A stretch of DNA of 12,597 nt, from positions 1-12,597 of the forward strand of contig NAVB01001800.1 of the NCBI GenBank assembly GCA_002179805.1. Direction: 5' to 3'. The translations under genes and the position numbers were made by a program. The notes beneath the pieces are model-generated. The model was given only the letters and a program-made list of their open reading frames with translations, did not search any database and was not told where the DNA came from. Every line of letters begins with the position of its first letter. Within the stretch, counting starts at the first letter, position 1. Source of the stretch: Acanthamoeba lenticulata. Its lineage: Eukaryota > Discosea > Longamoebia > Acanthamoebidae. This document shows positions 9,401 through 12,597 of this stretch, piece after piece.

Positions 9401-9877
9401 AGACGTCATTGCCGACGACGGTCCACGGGAGGATGACCCACCGGTTGCCCGTGCGGCTGATGGTGAGGTTGTTGCCGGAATAGGTGAGGAAGCTCCGGCT
9501 CTCGCAGAGGCTGATCTTGTCGGGGCAACCGATCACATCGCCCTCGGGGGTGATCGACAACATGGCGTTTCCGTCGCGCGTGATGACAAAGTCCTCATTG
9601 GCGCAGGTTTGGGCTGGTGTGGCGGTTGGCCAAGTTCAAAGAGAGGAAGAAGTAACAGAACACAGACGAGATGATGAAGAAGAGAAGAAGAAATCGATAA
9701 GAGGGGAAGAGGAGTGAGATTACAAAAAGAAACAAAGTAGATAGAAAGATCTCTACAGACGCTACACTGGAGCCCATTGGGGGGAAGGGAGAAGAAGACG
9801 GTACCATTGGCATAGATGGCAAAGGTGGAGAGAAGAAGAGAAAGGAGAAGCAGGGACCATCTCGAGTGGCGATCCAT
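6093..9877 (-). CDS. Secreted YadA-head-repeat fibre with C-terminal peptidase S74 (endosialidase-type chaperone) domain
   Basis: Two exons (9877-9805 and 9613-6093) with a 191-nt intron encode about 1197 residues. Exon 1 plus the junction encode a signal peptide: MDRHSRW, a Leu-rich core, then a likely cut at ANA/QTC. Residues 100-117 hold GFVGIGTKTPAYPLHVNG, typical of S74 and tail-fibre proteins. YadA-like 14-residue head repeats follow (190-231 and 340-1009), each block followed by a module with FxVGxG and KDG. Residues 1073-1197 are an S74 domain: SDMRLKRDVQTLDR, IGVIAQEVQEQFPELV, SVAYSGLAAVAIQGLKE, then a Leu-heptad coiled coil. Catalytic Ser1073 and Lys1078 are present, so trimer-dependent self-cleavage after Ala1072 is predicted. 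There is no NDT80 DNA-binding domain, so this is not a MYRF-type factor, and no bacterial outer-membrane anchor. The architecture is bacterial or phage-like while the signal peptide and intron are eukaryotic, implying acquisition and domestication. An extracellular adhesive, coat or cyst-wall fibre is possible. Confidence 0.9.
6486..6653 (-). repeat. Duplicated Cys-pair module, copy B
   Basis: Residues 1012-1067 of the fibre, between the long repeat block and the S74 domain. Shares with copy A (8823-8993) the order VGxCN, aromatic/acidic stretch, FxVGxG, Cys, FTxYKDG. Cys1017 and Cys1048 match Cys239 and Cys271 of copy A with spacing 31 versus 32, suggesting a conserved disulfide. Confidence 0.75.
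6660..8669 (-). repeat. 48 tandem YadA-head-type 14-residue repeats (42-bp units)
   Basis: Residues 340-1009 divide without gaps into 48 units of the form xSxAxGxxxxAxGx, for example FSVALGNSTSANGR and GAVAMGSNSQADGQ. Forty-six units are 14 residues and two are 13 (GTTAMGRSKATGN and GAVAMGSSTASGD). Small residues alternate as in the left-handed parallel beta-roll of YadA heads. Units differ well in sequence, so the array is old or selected rather than freshly expanded. Confidence 0.9.
8823..8993 (-). repeat. Duplicated Cys-pair module, copy A
   Basis: Residues 232-288 of the fibre: VVGQCN, WVETDPIFEVGNG, GSACANES, NAFTVYKDG. Bacterial S74/YadA-head proteins carry a similar FxVGNG...NAFTVxKDG module after their repeats, but the two cysteines (239, 271) shared with copy B stand out. 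Confidence 0.75.
8994..9119 (-). repeat. Short N-terminal block of three YadA-type 14-residue repeats
   Basis: Residues 190-231 split into VTFSFGLDTLASGS, LSSAMGEKSHAQAD and NSIALGRGSQATAY, the same pattern as the 48-unit block. They directly precede module A, so repeat block plus module occurs twice in the protein. Confidence 0.8.
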
Positions 9878-10239
9878 GATGGCCGGTTGTTGGCCTCGGA
9901 AAGGGAGTGCCCTTCTTTTTTGTGGGGGTGCTACGCGCTAGCTCTCACACCACAGGACGACCCAAGGGCTTGACGCACACGCACAAAGAGAGCGAGAGGC
10001 ACTCCACTTAGGGAAGGCCATGCGCAAAAAGGAAGGACCAGAGAGATGTCTGGCGCGCAGCCGCTGTGATTGGGGCGTTAAACCCATGGCATACCACGCA
10101 TTCCACGACGCGCAAAAGGGAAGGAACGCAACAGCCCAGAGAGACAGGGACGTTGTTCTCTCGTCCAGACGAGAGCGACGACATCGATTGATAGAGAGAG
10201 AGGACGAGGGAGAAGTGGAGGTGGAGGAGAGGATAAGAG
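9878..10239. promoter_or_regulatory. Divergent promoter region between the two secreted-protein genes, with an 18-bp inverted repeat
   Basis: 362 bp separate the start codons of the fibre gene (minus) and the CAP gene (plus). No convincing gene lies here. An inverted CCAAT box (ATTGG) is at 10069-10073. A perfect inverted repeat CTCTCGTC-CA-GACGAGAG spans 10158-10175, 64 bp before the CAP start codon. A purine-rich GAGA tract follows at about 10190-10235. Joint control of the two genes is inferred from the layout. Confidence 0.45.
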
Positions 10240-11081
10240 ATGACACAACAGCGGTTCATACATGGATTGCCGCGACCGCTTGGCGGTGATGGACACATCT
10301 TTGCGCTCACCCTCCTCGTCGGCCTCACGCTGCTGTGCTTCCCCCTCATGACCGCATCAGATTGGGCTCTGTGCGAAGAGACTGTGTGGCAAGGATGGGG
10401 TGCTCCCTGCTGTGGATTCAACACCAATCTCTGGGAGATGGGCTTCTGCGTTGCGGGCGAGTTCCAGCAAAGATGTGCGCTTCCCCCCAATTGCGGTCTC
10501 CCAGCAGAGCACTAATCGAGCAACAACATACGTGGGGGCGTGAAGGTCCTGATTTACCTTTGGGTGTGTGTCCAACGCTCCCGCCCCCGTCGTGGCTCGA
10601 CACGGCGTACACGGATTCGATCCTGAAGGGCCTTGCTCGCATTCGTCTGGCCGAGGGCTTCGAGGCCGCCCAGATGCCGGCCAACCTGTCCAGGTTGGCG
10701 CGTGGTCACGCGTGCTGGCTCGCCAGTGAGGGAGAGTCCTACAACGCCTCGACATTCGCCGCGAACCGAAAGCGGCTGATCGAGACGTTCGGGTACCGCT
10801 ACTCCTTCTACAACGGCGAACACATCCCGTGTCCAGTGGTCACCGGCGTAGATGAGCTCTACATCGACAAGGGTCAGCCGTCAGGCGTCATCGAGCGATG
10901 GCTGGCTGATCCCGATGCTGCCGACATTTTGCGCAGTGGCTACACTGCTCTCGGCATGGGCGCGTACACGGGGTCTACCGATGCACAATACGTGGCCATC
11001 TTTGTCAAGGTGGAGGACTACTCTGACATAGACAACACACGCTGCCCACAGGAGAAGGAAGATGAATATGATTATTTGTAG
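10240..11081 (+). CDS. Secreted CAP/SCP-like (PR-1 superfamily) protein, Cys-rich N-terminus
   Basis: Preferred model: exons 10240-10495 and 10546-11081, 263 residues. The proposed 50-nt intron starts GTCTCC, contains a CTAAT branch-point-like site and ends AAG; it is needed because the first frame stops at 10513-10515 and the CAP frame has no good start of its own. Residues 19-40 are a hydrophobic signal or anchor segment (HIFALTLLVGLTLLCFPLM). A Cys-rich stretch follows, with seven Cys between 45 and 85. Residues 109-240 fit a divergent CAP domain: LARIRLAEGF, ARGHACWLASEG, NGEHI in place of the usual GENI, VIERWLADPDAADIL in place of WxxSPxHxxNIL, then LGMGAY and YVAIFV. The C-terminus is acidic. 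CAP proteins are extracellular and bind sterols or lipids or act as effectors; the role here is unknown. An alternative, longer intron (10371-10507) would remove most of the Cys-rich stretch. Confidence 0.72.
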
Positions 11082-11339
11082 AGAATTCAGAGATTAATGG
11101 AGAGAGGGGATTATAATGAGCACCAGCTCTATGCCTCACGGTGTGGAAGGAACAGGCTGCAACGTTGTGTAAGAGCTGTTGATGATCCGGTAACGTGGGC
11201 TGGGAAAACAAAAGGTTTTAATAAGCGGGGTTAAGGTAGCTGCTGAGCCGCGCTGAGTTTCGTAGCAGGCAACGCAAGTTTTTTTCTTGTGATTTTGTTG
11301 GCCTTCTGCGCTCATTTTGAGGCACATACAAAGGGCAAG

Positions 11340-12596
<1,257 letters not shown>

Positions 12597-12597
12597 T

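Noticed and set aside
8019..9674. A 551-codon open frame on the + strand, antisense to the fibre gene
   Set aside because: It is the shadow of the 42-bp repeats. With GC-rich third positions and few A/T-start codons, the antisense frames stay open, and the protein is Ala/Gly/His/Arg-rich with no domain.
6093..9877. The fibre gene as bacterial contamination, a MYRF-type transcription factor or a bacterial autotransporter
   Set aside because: It has a signal peptide encoded across a clean intron and eukaryotic neighbours; it lacks an NDT80-like DNA-binding domain and a transmembrane segment after the S74 domain, and lacks the YadA beta-barrel anchor.

Overview
The window is nuclear DNA of a eukaryotic microbe. 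Seven protein genes are visible. Most are interrupted by short GT-AG spliceosomal introns (about 50 to 200 nt), exons are GC-rich, several introns and spacers are AT-rich, and genes are packed on both strands. The set (PMS2 mismatch-repair protein, Hippo/MST kinase, C2 protein, BTB-TLDc protein, secreted CAP protein) suggests a free-living amoeba, probably Acanthamoeba-like. That placement is inferred from gene style and cannot be proved from this window.

Layout, left to right. (1) 50-2126 (+): 3' part of a PMS2/MutL-alpha gene, with the long disordered linker and the endonuclease/dimerisation domain; the ATPase end lies outside. (2) 2685-3674 (+): small six-exon C2 protein with a complete Ca2+-ligand set and a hydrophobic tail. 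(3) 3754-4717 (-): BTB (KCTD/T1 type) plus TLDc protein, convergent with gene 2. (4) 4798-5884 (+): SAM-dependent methyltransferase, head-to-head with gene 3 across only 80 bp, which hold a CCAAT box and a 17-bp palindrome. (5) 6093-9877 (-): a secreted protein of about 1197 residues with a signal peptide, two blocks of bacterial YadA-type head repeats (3 and 48 copies of a 14-residue unit), two duplicated Cys-containing modules and a C-terminal peptidase S74 intramolecular chaperone domain with its Ser/Lys dyad. (6) 10240-11081 (+): secreted CAP/SCP-like protein, divergent from gene 5. (7) 11340-12581 (+, incomplete): N-terminal part of a Hippo/MST (GCK-II) kinase, cut by the window end.

The standout is gene 5. 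Its parts are those of bacterial trimeric adhesins and phage tail fibres, but it carries a eukaryotic signal peptide and an intron and sits among ordinary eukaryotic genes. The simplest reading is an acquired and domesticated fibre: trimerised by its S74 domain, cut between Ala1072 and Ser1073, and secreted as a long beta-roll. Its divergent neighbour is also predicted to be secreted, so the two may share a promoter and an extracellular role. The other genes are housekeeping or signalling genes with no evident link to it.
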